Shown: positions 33,271-46,838, counted from the stretch's first letter. The stretch: 64,000 nucleotides of DNA from OMII01 sp947467385 (GCA_044360075.1 JBIKLA010000003.1:146896-210895); one strand, 5' to 3'. Notes: generated by a model from the letters alone, not told the origin. Made by a program: numbers and translations.

Positions 33271-35280
33271 ATGTCACTCTCTCAACCCGTCGGTCCCAAC
33301 GCCCGGTCAGCGGTCGCAGCCAATCAAGCGATCGTCGTAGCCGCCCGCGAAAGCGGCTCAGCGCTCAATGTGCTGATGGCCGAGACGCGCTGGGAAGGCC
33401 TCCAGCTAAACGTCAAGGAATACTCCCGCCTGGTGGGGCTGGACGCCGGGACCCTGCAGCGGCTTGAGCGCTCGCCGACCCCCCCGGACATCGAGACTGC
33501 CGACCGGATCCTGTCGTTTTGGAGATCTCAGGGGCTTCCCCCTTTTACGATCGACAGAGCAGCGAGGCTGTGCGCTCAAGACAATGGACGGAACGTCGGG
33601 CAGTTTTTCAGGCGGCTCGCCCTCGTCGTTGGAATGAGCAACTTCGAACGAGACGCGGAGATGGGGCGCCGCAACCTCACCAAGCTAGTTCATCGCCCCT
33701 GCCCTTACGGCCTGTCACGGGGCCAAGGGCTGATACGCAAGGTGCTGCCCGTGGACTCGCCGTTGCGGGAGCATCTTCTTCAAGAATACACCCTTACCTG
33801 GCGCAACCACATGAAGGGGTTCCTCACCCAGACTGGCGCTCCCGCACCTATGGTGCAGCTGCACTTGGCGGTGAGGGAGCATGAGCTCTCGCAAGTCCGC
33901 ATCAAGGGCATCCTCGTGACGGCTGGCGTTCGGGCGCGCGACGGCATCACGCGGCTTTTTCACTTTCAGCCGGTTCCGTGGGTCGTTGCCGAGCCGCTGG
34001 CCGCCATCCTCTTTCCTCCCAATGAGCTGTCCGCCCTCAAGAGCAGATGGATGGCCGAAGTTGAGCCCCAAACCCAGCGCAAGAGCTTCGCCCAGGGCGT
34101 GCGCCAAGGCAAAGAGACTTTCGGCCTCTCCAACGCTATCATCGCTGAGGCCCTCGGCGTTCGCAAAACCTGGGGCATCTCTCCAGCCGAACAGGTCAAC
34201 CGCATGTTGCGCGGCTACGCGGAGATGTTTTACATCGCGCCCCCCGCCCTGGTGGCCTTTCTCGTTACCACCGGGGGAAAACCTCCAACGAGGCTCCAGA
34301 GCCTGCAGGCCATCAGCCTAGCACAGCGGCTGTACAAGGATCGCGCGCTGGTTTTGGCATCGGCTAAACCGCGCCTCCCCCGGGAGACGATTGCTCTCAG
34401 GCTCACTCGGGAGTCCTGGGGCGTGTCTGCGGAACAGCTTGCAGGCAAGATCGGCGCTCCCTTCACGGCCCTCTCGATCGAAGCCCTAGAGAGAGGCAAG
34501 CTAAGGTCAACACGAACTGACCGAGATAACCTCCGCGCAGCGGTTTTCGAGATTGGACAGGCGCGCCTCGATGTGGCGCTTCAGAACTTGCGGGCGATCC
34601 GACGCAGGGCAACCACTGAAACCCGCCGCCAACTCGATCCAAAAACGGCTGCCGATCTCGCCCGCTTTGCTGCGGCACGCGCCGGAGGGTTTCAAAAGCT
34701 CTCCTTGCGCACCCGCAACGATGACCGTTCCATGAGGCCGTCGGATGAGGTAACGCTCAGCAAAATCGCCAAAGGAGAGATCGTCCCTTCCTTGCCGGTG
34801 CTCGCGCGGATCGCTCATGCCACAGATATTTCTCTCTCACCGCACGTCCGGGCTGACTGGCAGCTTCAATTCCCGGCCTATTTGCACCGAACGATACCCC
34901 AATTCGCTACGGACATCCGCTCGCGAGCGCTGCGCACCCTCATCGCACAGCGCTATCCGTCCGTGCGCCACTGCGCCCGGGACCTCTTCTCGGATCTTCC
35001 CGAGCGGCAGATAACCCATGTTCTGCGCGCCCTCGGTCGAGGAAAAGCAAACATCCCTTCCGTTTCCCACATTATGCCAATCCTGCTCGAACGGCTGCTA
35101 CTCGACGTTCCGGAAGGACAGCGCCGCTTTGTTGGCCAGCTCTTTGAGCGCGGGGGCGACCTGGCGCTGGCGCGCGAGCACTTTGAGCAGGCTCATGGCG
35201 CGCAGCTTTTAGCTGGCGATGCGATCGGAGCTACGCAGGCTGAGTTGCGCGGCGTCGGAGTTAGCGCCGGCTCTTCATAG
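33271..35280 (+). CDS. Large multi-helix-turn-helix protein, unknown function
   Basis: I start at the ATG at 33271 (AAGGAG two bases upstream, rather tight; 669 residues), although the frame is open from 33196. I do not recognise the family. Several segments resemble XRE-type HTH modules: residues about 33-90 ('VKEYSRLVGLDAGTLQRLER'), about 110-150 ('RDAEMGRRNLTKLVHR'), about 375-425 ('WGVSAEQLAGKIGAPF' then 'ALERGKL'), and about 470-520 ('MRPSDEVTLSKIAKGEIVPS'). The linkers are helical and basic. No membrane segment, signal or enzymatic motif is visible. It is divergent from the LAGLIDADG-HTH protein and convergent with rpoC. It may be a regulator or a nucleoid or mobile-element protein; this is inference. 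Confidence 0.55.
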   Translation: MSLSQPVGPNARSAVAANQAIVVAARESGSALNVLMAETRWEGLQLNVKEYSRLVGLDAGTLQRLERSPTPPDIETADRILSFWRSQGLPPFTIDRAARLCAQDNGRNVGQFFRRLALVVGMSNFERDAEMGRRNLTKLVHRPCPYGLSRGQGLIRKVLPVDSPLREHLLQEYTLTWRNHMKGFLTQTGAPAPMVQLHLAVREHELSQVRIKGILVTAGVRARDGITRLFHFQPVPWVVAEPLAAILFPPNELSALKSRWMAEVEPQTQRKSFAQGVRQGKETFGLSNAIIAEALGVRKTWGISPAEQVNRMLRGYAEMFYIAPPALVAFLVTTGGKPPTRLQSLQAISLAQRLYKDRALVLASAKPRLPRETIALRLTRESWGVSAEQLAGKIGAPFTALSIEALERGKLRSTRTDRDNLRAAVFEIGQARLDVALQNLRAIRRRATTETRRQLDPKTAADLARFAAARAGGFQKLSLRTRNDDRSMRPSDEVTLSKIAKGEIVPSLPVLARIAHATDISLSPHVRADWQLQFPAYLHRTIPQFATDIRSRALRTLIAQRYPSVRHCARDLFSDLPERQITHVLRALGRGKANIPSVSHIMPILLERLLLDVPEGQRRFVGQLFERGGDLALAREHFEQAHGAQLLAGDAIGATQAELRGVGVSAGSS

Positions 35281-35331
35281 GCGCTGACAGGCGAGCCCCC
35301 TTGTCGGCCAAAGCAACGCAGCGGCACATAA

Positions 35332-35375
35332 CAAAAAAAGCGGGGCGCCATCCCCTCTAGGGAATGGCGCCCCGC
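35332..35375 (-). terminator. Intrinsic terminator after rpoC
   Basis: GCGGGGCGCCAT (35340-35351) pairs perfectly with ATGGCGCCCCGC (35364-35375), and the leftward strand then reads seven or eight T residues. It lies 32 bp after the rpoC stop and ends the rpoBC transcript. Rightward, the same stem may also stop the gene ending at 35280, but no U-tract follows on that side. Confidence 0.9.
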
Positions 35376-35406
35376 CCTCCAGAAGCTGCGGATGCAGCCC
35401 TAGCAG

Positions 35407-39534
<4,128 letters not shown>

Positions 39535-39575
39535 GTGTCACCCTCACTTGAAACGTTTGGCGGGCTGCCGCCGTG

Positions 39576-42500
39576 TTATACGGCGGCAGCAGTTGTTGAG
39601 CTTCCCTCGGCTGATGTCGTTGATGCCTCGGGAGATACCTCTTCCTCCGCGGCTTGCTGTTCCTCAACAAGCTCAACATCGAGGCAGAGCGACTGAAGCT
39701 CCTTCATCATTACGTTGAAGGACTCAGGAAGGCCTGGCTCCAGAACGTGCTCACCCTTCACGATAGACTCGTACATTCGAGTCCTTCCGGCGACGTCATC
39801 GGACTTCACCGTCAGGAACTCCTGGAGGGTGTAAGCGGCGCCGTATGCCTCAAGCGCCCACACCTCCATCTCTCCGAGCCTCTGCCCTCCGAACTGAGCC
39901 TTACCGCCAAGCGGCTGCTGGGTAACCAGCGAGTATGGCCCAATCGAGCGGGCGTGAATCTTGTCGTCAACCAAGTGGTCAAGCTTCAGCATGTACATAA
40001 CGCCCACGGTTGCCCTCTCAGCGAAAGCCTCACCCGTGCGGCCGTCATAGAGCTGAACCTTACCATCCGCCGGAACGCCCGCAAACTTGAGCAACTCCTG
40101 GATGTCGGTCTCGCGCGCAGCGTCGAACACTGGCGTTGCGACCCGGACACCGCTCATCTCACGGCGAGCCAGGTCAAGAAGATCCAGGTCCGAAAGCGAC
40201 TGCACGAAATCTGCATGTGCCGTACCCTTGTAGGCAACCAGCAGGATTTCGCGAATCTTTTTCACGGCGTCCTTCTTGCTGTCTGGCGTGGTATCGACTC
40301 GGTTAACACCCGTAAGCGGGTCAACAACAGATTCAACAAGCTCCTTGATGCGGCTGCCCAGCATGTACGATGCCCAGCCGAGATGCGTCTCGAGGATCTG
40401 GCCGACGTTCATTCGGGACGGAACGCCAAGCGGATTGAGCACCATGTCGACGGGGGTCCCGTCTGCAAGGTACGGCATATCCTCTTGAGGAAGAACGCGG
40501 GAGAGAACTCCCTTGTTTCCGTGGCGACCTGCGACCTTGTCACCCACCTGGATCTTTCGCTTGGAGGCGATGAAGACCTTCACCATCTTGATGATGCCCG
40601 GAGCAAGCTCGTCACCCTCCTTGAGGCGCTTAATCTTCTCATTGAGGTGCGCGCGCTTGTTGTTGATGAGCTGGCCGGTGCGGACAACGGCCTTGTTGAT
40701 CTGCTCCTGGATAGCCTCCTCGCCAACCTGCACGTCACGCAGGTACTCGAACGGAACCGAGTTAAGAACCTCAGCGTTGAGCACCTCATCCTTTGCGATA
40801 AGCTGGCCGCGCTTGTCGTCCACGAGCCGCGCCGTCGTGGTCTTACCGCTCAAGAGAGAGATAATCTCCTTCATGGCAGCGTCACGGAGCACGTTGATCT
40901 CGTCACGGTGATCCTGCTCGAGTGCAGCGATCTCGCGCTTCTCAAGCTCGATCGTGCGCTCGTCCTTGTCGGTCCCCTTGCGGGAGAATACCTGGGCGTT
41001 TATGACCGTGCCCTCGACTCCTGGGGGGAGCTTGAGGCTGCTGTCACGAACCTCTCCGGCCTTCTCGCCGAAGATAGCGCGCAGAAGTTTCTCCTCGGGG
41101 CTAAGCTGCGTCTCGCTCTTCGGGGTGATCTTTCCAACGAGGATATCACCCGGCTTTACCTCAGCACCGATTCGGATGATTCCTGACTCGTCGAGATTCT
41201 TAAGAGCCTCCTCACCGACATTCGGGATGTCGCGAGTGATCTCCTCCTTTCCGAGCTTGGTGTCGCGCGCGATACACTCGAACTCCTCGATGTGCACCGA
41301 CGTGAACACGTCATTCTTCACAAGGTTCTCGTTGATGAGAACCGAGTCCTCGAAGTTGTAGCCGTTCCACGGCATGAACGCGACGACGCAGTTCTGCCCA
41401 AGGGCAAGCTCTGCCATGTCGGTGCTCGGACCGTCGGCGATTACCTCTCCTGCTCCGACACGCTCTCCGGCGCTCACGATCGGGCGCTGGGTGATGCACG
41501 TGTTCTGGTTCGAGCGGCGATACTTGACGAGCTTGTAGATGTCGACGCCGGTATCCAGCGAGTCATCAGTCATCGAGTCGGCCTTGAGGACGATTCTCTC
41601 GGACTCAACCGAGAGCACCTGTCCGGCGCGCTTCGCAACAATCGTAGCACCGGAATCACGCGCCACGATGTGCTCCATGCCGGTTCCGACGAGCGGAGCC
41701 TGCGCGATGAGACACGGCACCGCCTGGCGCTGCATGTTCGAGCCCATCAACGCGCGGTTTGCGTCGTCGTTCTCAAGGAACGGAATGAGCGACGCGGCAA
41801 CCGAGACGATCTGCTTCGGGCTGACGTCAAGCTTGGTAACCTCTGGAGGCGGGACGAGCAGGTACTCACCGTTCCTGCGAACCGGGATCGAGGACTCGAG
41901 GAGGTTGCCCTTCTTGTCCATCTCGATACTGGCAGGTGCGATCGTCTCACGCTCCTCCTCAAGGGCCGAGAGGTAGACGATATCGCCTGAAGCACGACCG
42001 TTGTTGTCCACGATGCGGTAAGGCGTCTCGACGAAGCCGAACTCGTTAACGCGCGCGTACACCGCGAGCGACGCAATGAGGCCGATGTTCGGACCTTCCG
42101 GCGTCTCAATCGGGCAGATGCGGCCGTAGTGAGTCGGGTTAACGTCTCGAACCTCGAATCCAGCGCGATCACGCGTGAGACCGCCCGGCCCAAGAGCCGA
42201 GAGACGGCGCTTGTGGGTGATCTCGGAGAGCGGGTTCGTCTGGTCCATGAACTGCGAGAGCTGCGACGAGCCGAAGAACTCCTTAACAACTGCCGCAACC
42301 GGCTTGTAGTTGATGAGATCCTGCGGAACAAGCGTATCGATGTCCTGCATTCCCATGCGCTCCTTGACGGCGCGCTCCATGCGTACGAGGCCAATGCGGT
42401 ACTGATTCTCAATCAGCTCACCGACGGCACGAACACGGCGGTTGCCGAGGTGGTCGATGTCATCGATCGAGTAGCGCTGCGCGTCGGTCGAGTTGCGGAG

Positions 42501-44048
42501 CTCAAGGAGATAGCGAACCGTCTCCTTGATGTCGTCCGGCGAAAGAACCCCCTGGTCCATCGGAGGAGCCTCGCGGCCCTGCGAGATGTACAGCTTGTGG
42601 TTAAGCTTGTAGCGCCCGATATCCGAGAGGTCATACCTATCGGCGTTGAAGAACAGGTTCTTGAAGGTGGCCTGAGCCGTCTCAGGGCGCGGAGGATCTC
42701 CCGGTCGCAAGCGGCGGTAGATCTCGACCAGGCTGTCGATCGTCGGACGGCCCGAGAGCCGAGAGAAGAGCGATGCGTCCCCAGACATCTTGTCAGACAC
42801 AAGGGTCTTCCACAGCGACTCTCCGATGTGGTTATCCTCGATATAGAGCACGCGGATACGGTCGAGCCCGAGCTCGCGCTGCGCTGTGATGTTGCCGCGC
42901 TCCACGACCTCTCCCTTCGAGTTGACCTTGTCGGTCTTGAGCTCATCGCCAGCGTTAACGATGATATCGAAATGGGAGCAGATCTCCTTTGATTCCTTCT
43001 CGTCCAGCTCAAGGACGGCCGGGGAGAGTCGCTCACGGATGACGTCCCAACCGACGAGAACCTCGCCCTTCTCGGCGATGACCTCTCCGGTTTTGGAGTT
43101 GACGACGTTGTCAGTTGCCTGAACAACTGTCTCCGCTGCAATCAGACCAGGGACAGAATCCGGCGAGATCTCGATCTCCTGGACGTTCGCCTCCCTAAGC
43201 CTACGGATGACTGCCTTGTTAAACTTACCGCCCTGCTTCACGAGGACCTTTCCGCCCTCCTTGATCTCACGGAAAGCCTTCTCGCCCTCAAGCTGATCCG
43301 ACTTGAACTCCTTCGTGACTGCTCCGCGCTTCCCGAAGATGAGAGTGTCGGTCTTGTAGTACGAGCCGACGATGTCGTCAGAGCTCATTCCAAGCGCCCT
43401 GAGCAGGACGGTGGCGTTGAGCTTGCGCCGGCGGTCGATGCGCACGTGAAGGATATCCTTTACGTCGAACTCGAAATCAATCCACGAGCCGCGGTACGGA
43501 ATGATGCGCGACGAGTAGAGCAGCTTTCCTGACACGTGGCTCTTTCCGTCATCGTGGTCGAAGAACACGCCCGGCGAGCGGTGGAGCTGGCTGACGATAA
43601 CGCGCTCAGTTCCATTAATGACGAACGTGCCACGCTCGGTCATGAGCGGGATCTCACCGAAATAAACAACATCTTCCTTGAGGGCGCTCAGGTGGCGCAC
43701 GCCCGTCTCAGGATTAACGTCCCATAACACGAGCTGAATCGTGACGCGAAGCGGTGCTGCCCACGTCATTCCGCGGTCGCGGCATTCATCCATGTCGTAC
43801 TTTGGAGTGCCAAGGTTATACGACACGAACTCCAGTGAAGCCGTGTTGTTATAGTCGCGGATTGGAAAGACCGACTTGAAGACCTTTTGGAGGCCGACGT
43901 CCTCGCGCTTCTCCGGCTCAACGTTGGCCTGGAGGAACCTCTCATAGGAGCTTTTCTGGATGCCGATGAGGTTTGGAATCTCTGCTATCTCGCCGATCCG
44001 TGAGTAGCTCTTTCGAAGGCGGAGGTTGGTCTTGATTTTTGATGTCAT
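39576..44048 (-). CDS. rpoB: RNA polymerase beta subunit
   Basis: RpoB forms one wall of the active-site cleft. 1,490 residues, longer than the roughly 1,340-1,380 common in proteobacteria; the extra length seems spread over lineage-specific insertions plus a C-terminal acidic and Ser/Thr/Ala tail. The rifampicin pocket reads FGSSQLSQFMDQTNPLSEIT, so the E. coli Asn518 position is Thr, while the Asp516, His526 and Ser531 equivalents are retained. Universal motifs such as 'GRICPIETPEGPNIGLI', 'MPWNGYNFEDSVLIN' and 'GDKVAGRHGNKGVLSR' are present. About 400 bp of non-coding DNA separates it from rplL. Confidence 0.98.
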   Translation of the reverse strand: MTSKIKTNLRLRKSYSRIGEIAEIPNLIGIQKSSYERFLQANVEPEKREDVGLQKVFKSVFPIRDYNNTASLEFVSYNLGTPKYDMDECRDRGMTWAAPLRVTIQLVLWDVNPETGVRHLSALKEDVVYFGEIPLMTERGTFVINGTERVIVSQLHRSPGVFFDHDDGKSHVSGKLLYSSRIIPYRGSWIDFEFDVKDILHVRIDRRRKLNATVLLRALGMSSDDIVGSYYKTDTLIFGKRGAVTKEFKSDQLEGEKAFREIKEGGKVLVKQGGKFNKAVIRRLREANVQEIEISPDSVPGLIAAETVVQATDNVVNSKTGEVIAEKGEVLVGWDVIRERLSPAVLELDEKESKEICSHFDIIVNAGDELKTDKVNSKGEVVERGNITAQRELGLDRIRVLYIEDNHIGESLWKTLVSDKMSGDASLFSRLSGRPTIDSLVEIYRRLRPGDPPRPETAQATFKNLFFNADRYDLSDIGRYKLNHKLYISQGREAPPMDQGVLSPDDIKETVRYLLELRNSTDAQRYSIDDIDHLGNRRVRAVGELIENQYRIGLVRMERAVKERMGMQDIDTLVPQDLINYKPVAAVVKEFFGSSQLSQFMDQTNPLSEITHKRRLSALGPGGLTRDRAGFEVRDVNPTHYGRICPIETPEGPNIGLIASLAVYARVNEFGFVETPYRIVDNNGRASGDIVYLSALEEERETIAPASIEMDKKGNLLESSIPVRRNGEYLLVPPPEVTKLDVSPKQIVSVAASLIPFLENDDANRALMGSNMQRQAVPCLIAQAPLVGTGMEHIVARDSGATIVAKRAGQVLSVESERIVLKADSMTDDSLDTGVDIYKLVKYRRSNQNTCITQRPIVSAGERVGAGEVIADGPSTDMAELALGQNCVVAFMPWNGYNFEDSVLINENLVKNDVFTSVHIEEFECIARDTKLGKEEITRDIPNVGEEALKNLDESGIIRIGAEVKPGDILVGKITPKSETQLSPEEKLLRAIFGEKAGEVRDSSLKLPPGVEGTVINAQVFSRKGTDKDERTIELEKREIAALEQDHRDEINVLRDAAMKEIISLLSGKTTTARLVDDKRGQLIAKDEVLNAEVLNSVPFEYLRDVQVGEEAIQEQINKAVVRTGQLINNKRAHLNEKIKRLKEGDELAPGIIKMVKVFIASKRKIQVGDKVAGRHGNKGVLSRVLPQEDMPYLADGTPVDMVLNPLGVPSRMNVGQILETHLGWASYMLGSRIKELVESVVDPLTGVNRVDTTPDSKKDAVKKIREILLVAYKGTAHADFVQSLSDLDLLDLARREMSGVRVATPVFDAARETDIQELLKFAGVPADGKVQLYDGRTGEAFAERATVGVMYMLKLDHLVDDKIHARSIGPYSLVTQQPLGGKAQFGGQRLGEMEVWALEAYGAAYTLQEFLTVKSDDVAGRTRMYESIVKGEHVLEPGLPESFNVMMKELQSLCLDVELVEEQQAAEEEVSPEASTTSAEGSSTTAAAV

Positions 44049-44447
44049 AGATAAGTGACTCTAAAGGCAAAAAGCCCACCGTGCTCCGCCTAGCGGGCAC
44101 GAATGAGCTGGTGACGCCTAACATTCGGCAGCCGGCACGGGCGCCCAAGGGCGACTGTTCCGGACGTCGGTTGTGAGAGGCGGAGCGAGCGCGCGACGGC
44201 GAGGCCAACTTCAAGCACTGGTGCCCTGGCGGAGAGCTCTCGCCGCCCGTGGGCCCCTTTGTTCCTCGTTGATCCCGACAATCTCGATGCTCCTACCTAC
44301 CTAACACCCTCGAGGTTGGCGCCACGCCAGCCACGAGAGAGTAGGATAAATTCATGGTTGGGGGAAGTGTCCCTCCCCCAACCAGGCGTTCTCCTGCGCA
44401 GCGCCCAAAGCAAGCTTTGAAACGCCGTTAATAAGTGAGACGCGAGC
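44049..44447. other. Intergenic region between rplL and rpoB
   Basis: This 399-bp gap has no supportable gene. It contains a 10-bp GC hairpin near the rplL end and otherwise mixed sequence up to the rpoB ATG. In E. coli the same interval holds an attenuator and an RNase III site that lower rpoB expression relative to L7/L12; a similar role is likely but not shown. Confidence 0.5.
44356..44383 (-). terminator. Hairpin between rplL and rpoB (attenuator candidate)
   Basis: GGTTGGGGGA and TCCCCCAACC form a perfect 10-bp stem with an 8-base loop, 64 bp after rplL. No clear U-tract follows leftward (ATGAATTTATCC), which suits a partial terminator that lets some transcripts continue into rpoBC. Confidence 0.5.
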
Positions 44448-44840
44448 TTACTTGAGGCTAGCCTTGGCGCCAGCTTCCTTGAGCTTCTTAACGAAGTCCT
44501 CAGCCTCGGCCTTAGCAACACCCTCTTTAACGAGCTTCGGGGCGCCGTCAACAAGGTCCTTAGCCTCCTTGAGGCCAAGTCCGGTGATCTCGCGAACGAC
44601 CTTGATCACCTTAACCTTCTCAGCACCAGCCTCGTCGAGCATGATGGTAAACTCTGTCTTCTCCTCAGCAACAGCAGCCGGGGCAGCAGCGCCACCAGCA
44701 ACCATAGCTACCGGAGCGGCAGCGCTAACACCAAGCTCTTCCTCGAGCTTCTTCACCATCTTCGCAGCTTCCATCAGGGACATGCCCTTGATGAAATCTA
44801 CAACGCCTTCGAACGTGTACGATCCAGACGCTTCAGACAT
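44448..44840 (-). CDS. rplL: Ribosomal protein L7/L12
   Basis: L7/L12 forms the stalk that recruits translation GTPases, in several copies per ribosome. The N-terminal dimerisation helix 'FIKGMSLMEAAKMVKKLEEEL', the Ala-rich hinge near residues 38-58 and the C-terminal 'EKVKVIKVVREITGLGLKEAKDLVDGAP' domain are all clear. It has 130 residues. It is 60 bp after rplJ. Confidence 0.97.
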   Translation of the reverse strand: MSEASGSYTFEGVVDFIKGMSLMEAAKMVKKLEEELGVSAAAPVAMVAGGAAAPAAVAEEKTEFTIMLDEAGAEKVKVIKVVREITGLGLKEAKDLVDGAPKLVKEGVAKAEAEDFVKKLKEAGAKASLK

Positions 44841-44900
44841 GGTTTTACTCCTTTCCTTACGTTACAACTAAAATTAACTAGCCAAACTTTCGGCGCCCCC

Positions 44901-45461
44901 TTATGCGGCAGCCGACTCCCCTCCGAGCTTCTTCCTGTAAGCCTCAATCGACCTAACGACCTGCGCGCTCGGCTCAGAGAGAACTCGTACCAACCGCGTT
45001 GCAGGCTCGGAAATCAGGCGCAGCAGCATAGCGAACGTCTCGTCCCTGCCCGGCATCTTCGACAACGAATCGACACCGGCAGCATCAACGTATGCGCCAT
45101 CCAGCCAACACCCCTTCACTCGAAATTTATCATTACCCTTCGCAAACTTGGCCAACACCTTCGTTGGTGCGATCGGATCGTCCTGAGAAATGATTACCAG
45201 CGTCGGGCCGACAATCGTCTCGAGGAACTTCTGAACCTCAGCCTCTTTGCCGCCGCGACCGGACTCGACCTCGGTAACGGCCAAGCGTGCCAGCGTATTC
45301 CTGACCACCTTCGCACTCGACCCAATCTTCCGGAGCTCCCGACGGAGATCAGTAATCTTTGCTACCGAAAGCCCTCGGTAATCAGCGCAGATTGCGACTT
45401 GGGCGGTCGAGAAATTTCCGACCAGCTTCTCAAGCTCAGCTTGCTTTACAGCCTTATCCAT
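44901..45461 (-). CDS. rplJ: Ribosomal protein L10
   Basis: L10 anchors L7/L12 to 23S rRNA and in many bacteria represses its own rplJL mRNA. 'AQVAICADYRGLSVAKITDLRREL', 'SSAKVVRNTLARLAV' and the C-terminal L12-binding helix region are present in 186 residues. Only 12 bp separate it from rplA, so no room exists for the usual separate rplJ leader. Confidence 0.95.
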   Translation of the reverse strand: MDKAVKQAELEKLVGNFSTAQVAICADYRGLSVAKITDLRRELRKIGSSAKVVRNTLARLAVTEVESGRGGKEAEVQKFLETIVGPTLVIISQDDPIAPTKVLAKFAKGNDKFRVKGCWLDGAYVDAAGVDSLSKMPGRDETFAMLLRLISEPATRLVRVLSEPSAQVVRSIEAYRKKLGGESAAA

Positions 45462-45473
45462 ATTTAAAACTCC

Positions 45474-46175
45474 TTAAGCACCCAGCGACGCCACATCCAC
45501 ACCTACCCCCGGGCCCATTGTAAGGGACATCGAGGCTGACTGAAGGTAAACACCCTTGCTTGTTGACGGCTTAGCCCTGTTGATCGCCTGAAAGAGCACC
45601 TGGGCATTCTCAAGGATCTTGCTGCCGCCGAACGACGCCTTGCCGATCGAAGCGTGCACGATGCCTGCCTTATCAACGCGATACTCTGCGCGGCCGGACT
45701 TTACGGACGCTACGGTGTCCTTAATGTCAAACGTTACGGTGCCGACCTTGGGCGACGGCATTAGACCGCGCGGTCCGAGGAGCTTTCCGACCTTTCCGAC
45801 CTGGGCCATCATGTCAGGCGTCGCGACAACGCTGTCGAAGTCGAAGAAACCGCCCTTGATCTTCTCAACGAGGTCGTCTCCGCCGACGAAGTCTGCGCCT
45901 GCTTCCGTGGCTTCCTTAGCCTTGTCGCCCTTGGCGAACACAAGCACTCGCACGTTCTTTCCGAGACCGTGCGGAAGCGCAATCGATCCACGAACGTTCT
46001 GCTCAGCCTTCTTCGGATCAACGCCGAGGCGAACTGCAACCTCCACAGTCTCGTCAAACTTCGCTGATGCGGTGCTGACGACTACCTGGCAGGCCTCATC
46101 CAAGCTGTAGAACTTCTCAGCCTGAAACTTGGCTCGTTGCGCTCGAATCCTTTTTCCTTCTTTTCCACGCGCCAT
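45474..46175 (-). CDS. rplA: Ribosomal protein L1
   Basis: L1 forms the mobile stalk that helps eject E-site tRNA and can repress the L11-L1 mRNA. 'VAVRLGVDPKKAEQNVRGSI', 'LMPSPKVGTVTFDI' and 'GPRGLMPSPK' mark the family; 233 residues is normal. Unusually, 183 bp separates it from rplK, with a promoter candidate directly after rplK. Confidence 0.96.
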   Translation of the reverse strand: MARGKEGKRIRAQRAKFQAEKFYSLDEACQVVVSTASAKFDETVEVAVRLGVDPKKAEQNVRGSIALPHGLGKNVRVLVFAKGDKAKEATEAGADFVGGDDLVEKIKGGFFDFDSVVATPDMMAQVGKVGKLLGPRGLMPSPKVGTVTFDIKDTVASVKSGRAEYRVDKAGIVHASIGKASFGGSKILENAQVLFQAINRAKPSTSKGVYLQSASMSLTMGPGVGVDVASLGA

Positions 46176-46318
46176 AACTTAACTTCTAAGACTTACTCTA
46201 AATCTCTTTTTTGACCTGGTGGCTGGACTGCCCCGGAGGCTGTCGCCTCTCCACGCTCTTTCAGCCTTTAAAACCGCCCTTTTCTAGCGAAAAGACAGGC
46301 TTGACCGAAGGAGGCGTA

Positions 46319-46347
46319 AGACTAGGGAGTTGGCCCTAATAAGTCAA
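46319..46347 (-). promoter_or_regulatory. Candidate promoter for rplA-rplJL-rpoBC
   Basis: Leftward, TTGACT (46342-46347) and TAGTCT (46319-46324) are exactly 17 bp apart, 12 bp beyond the rplK stop. The leader to rplA would be about 135 bases and contains a GGAGAGGC/GCCTCC hairpin near 46236-46254. This could be a site of control, for instance by L1, but that is inference. Confidence 0.45.
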
Positions 46348-46358
46348 TATCCCCAGCC

Positions 46359-46781
46359 CTAAATGACGTCTACGCCCATGCTGCGGGCAGTACCGGCCAC
46401 GATCTTGAACGCAGCCTCTTCGTCGTAGCAGTTAAGGTCCTGCATCTTCTGCTTGGCGATCTCCGCGACCTGGGCCTTGGTGATCTTTCCGACCTTATCC
46501 TTATTGGGAACCGGGGAGCCCTTCTCAAGCTTCAGGGTCTTCTTTATGAGGTACGAGACCGGTGGGGTCTTGAGCTCAAAGGTAAAGGAGCGGTCCTTGT
46601 AAACCGTAATAACAACAGGAACTGTCTCGCCCTGCTGCTTCTGGGTCTTGGCGTTAAACTGCTTACAGAACTCCATGATGTTGACGCCGTGCTGACCGAG
46701 CACAGGGCCGATAGGAGGAGCCGGGTTAGCCTGCGCGCCTGTTACCTGCAACTTGATGAGGGTACTTATCTCTTTTCCCAT
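46359..46781 (-). CDS. rplK: Ribosomal protein L11
   Basis: L11 belongs to the GTPase-associated centre and is needed for RelA activation. 'NPAPPIGPVLGQHGVNIMEFCKQ' (proline-rich N-terminal domain) and 'AEIAKQKMQDLNCYDEEAAFKIVAGTARSMGV' are diagnostic. It has 140 residues and begins MGKEISTLIKLQVTG. It is 57 bp after nusG. Confidence 0.96.
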   Translation of the reverse strand: MGKEISTLIKLQVTGAQANPAPPIGPVLGQHGVNIMEFCKQFNAKTQKQQGETVPVVITVYKDRSFTFELKTPPVSYLIKKTLKLEKGSPVPNKDKVGKITKAQVAEIAKQKMQDLNCYDEEAAFKIVAGTARSMGVDVI

Positions 46782-46838
46782 TTGAACACCTCTAACTACA
46801 CAATTAAGAAATTCGAATAACCAAGCACTAACAACGCG

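Noticed and set aside
39654..41186. A 510-codon rightward open frame
   Set aside because: It is antisense to rpoB and reflects strong codon bias on the coding strand.
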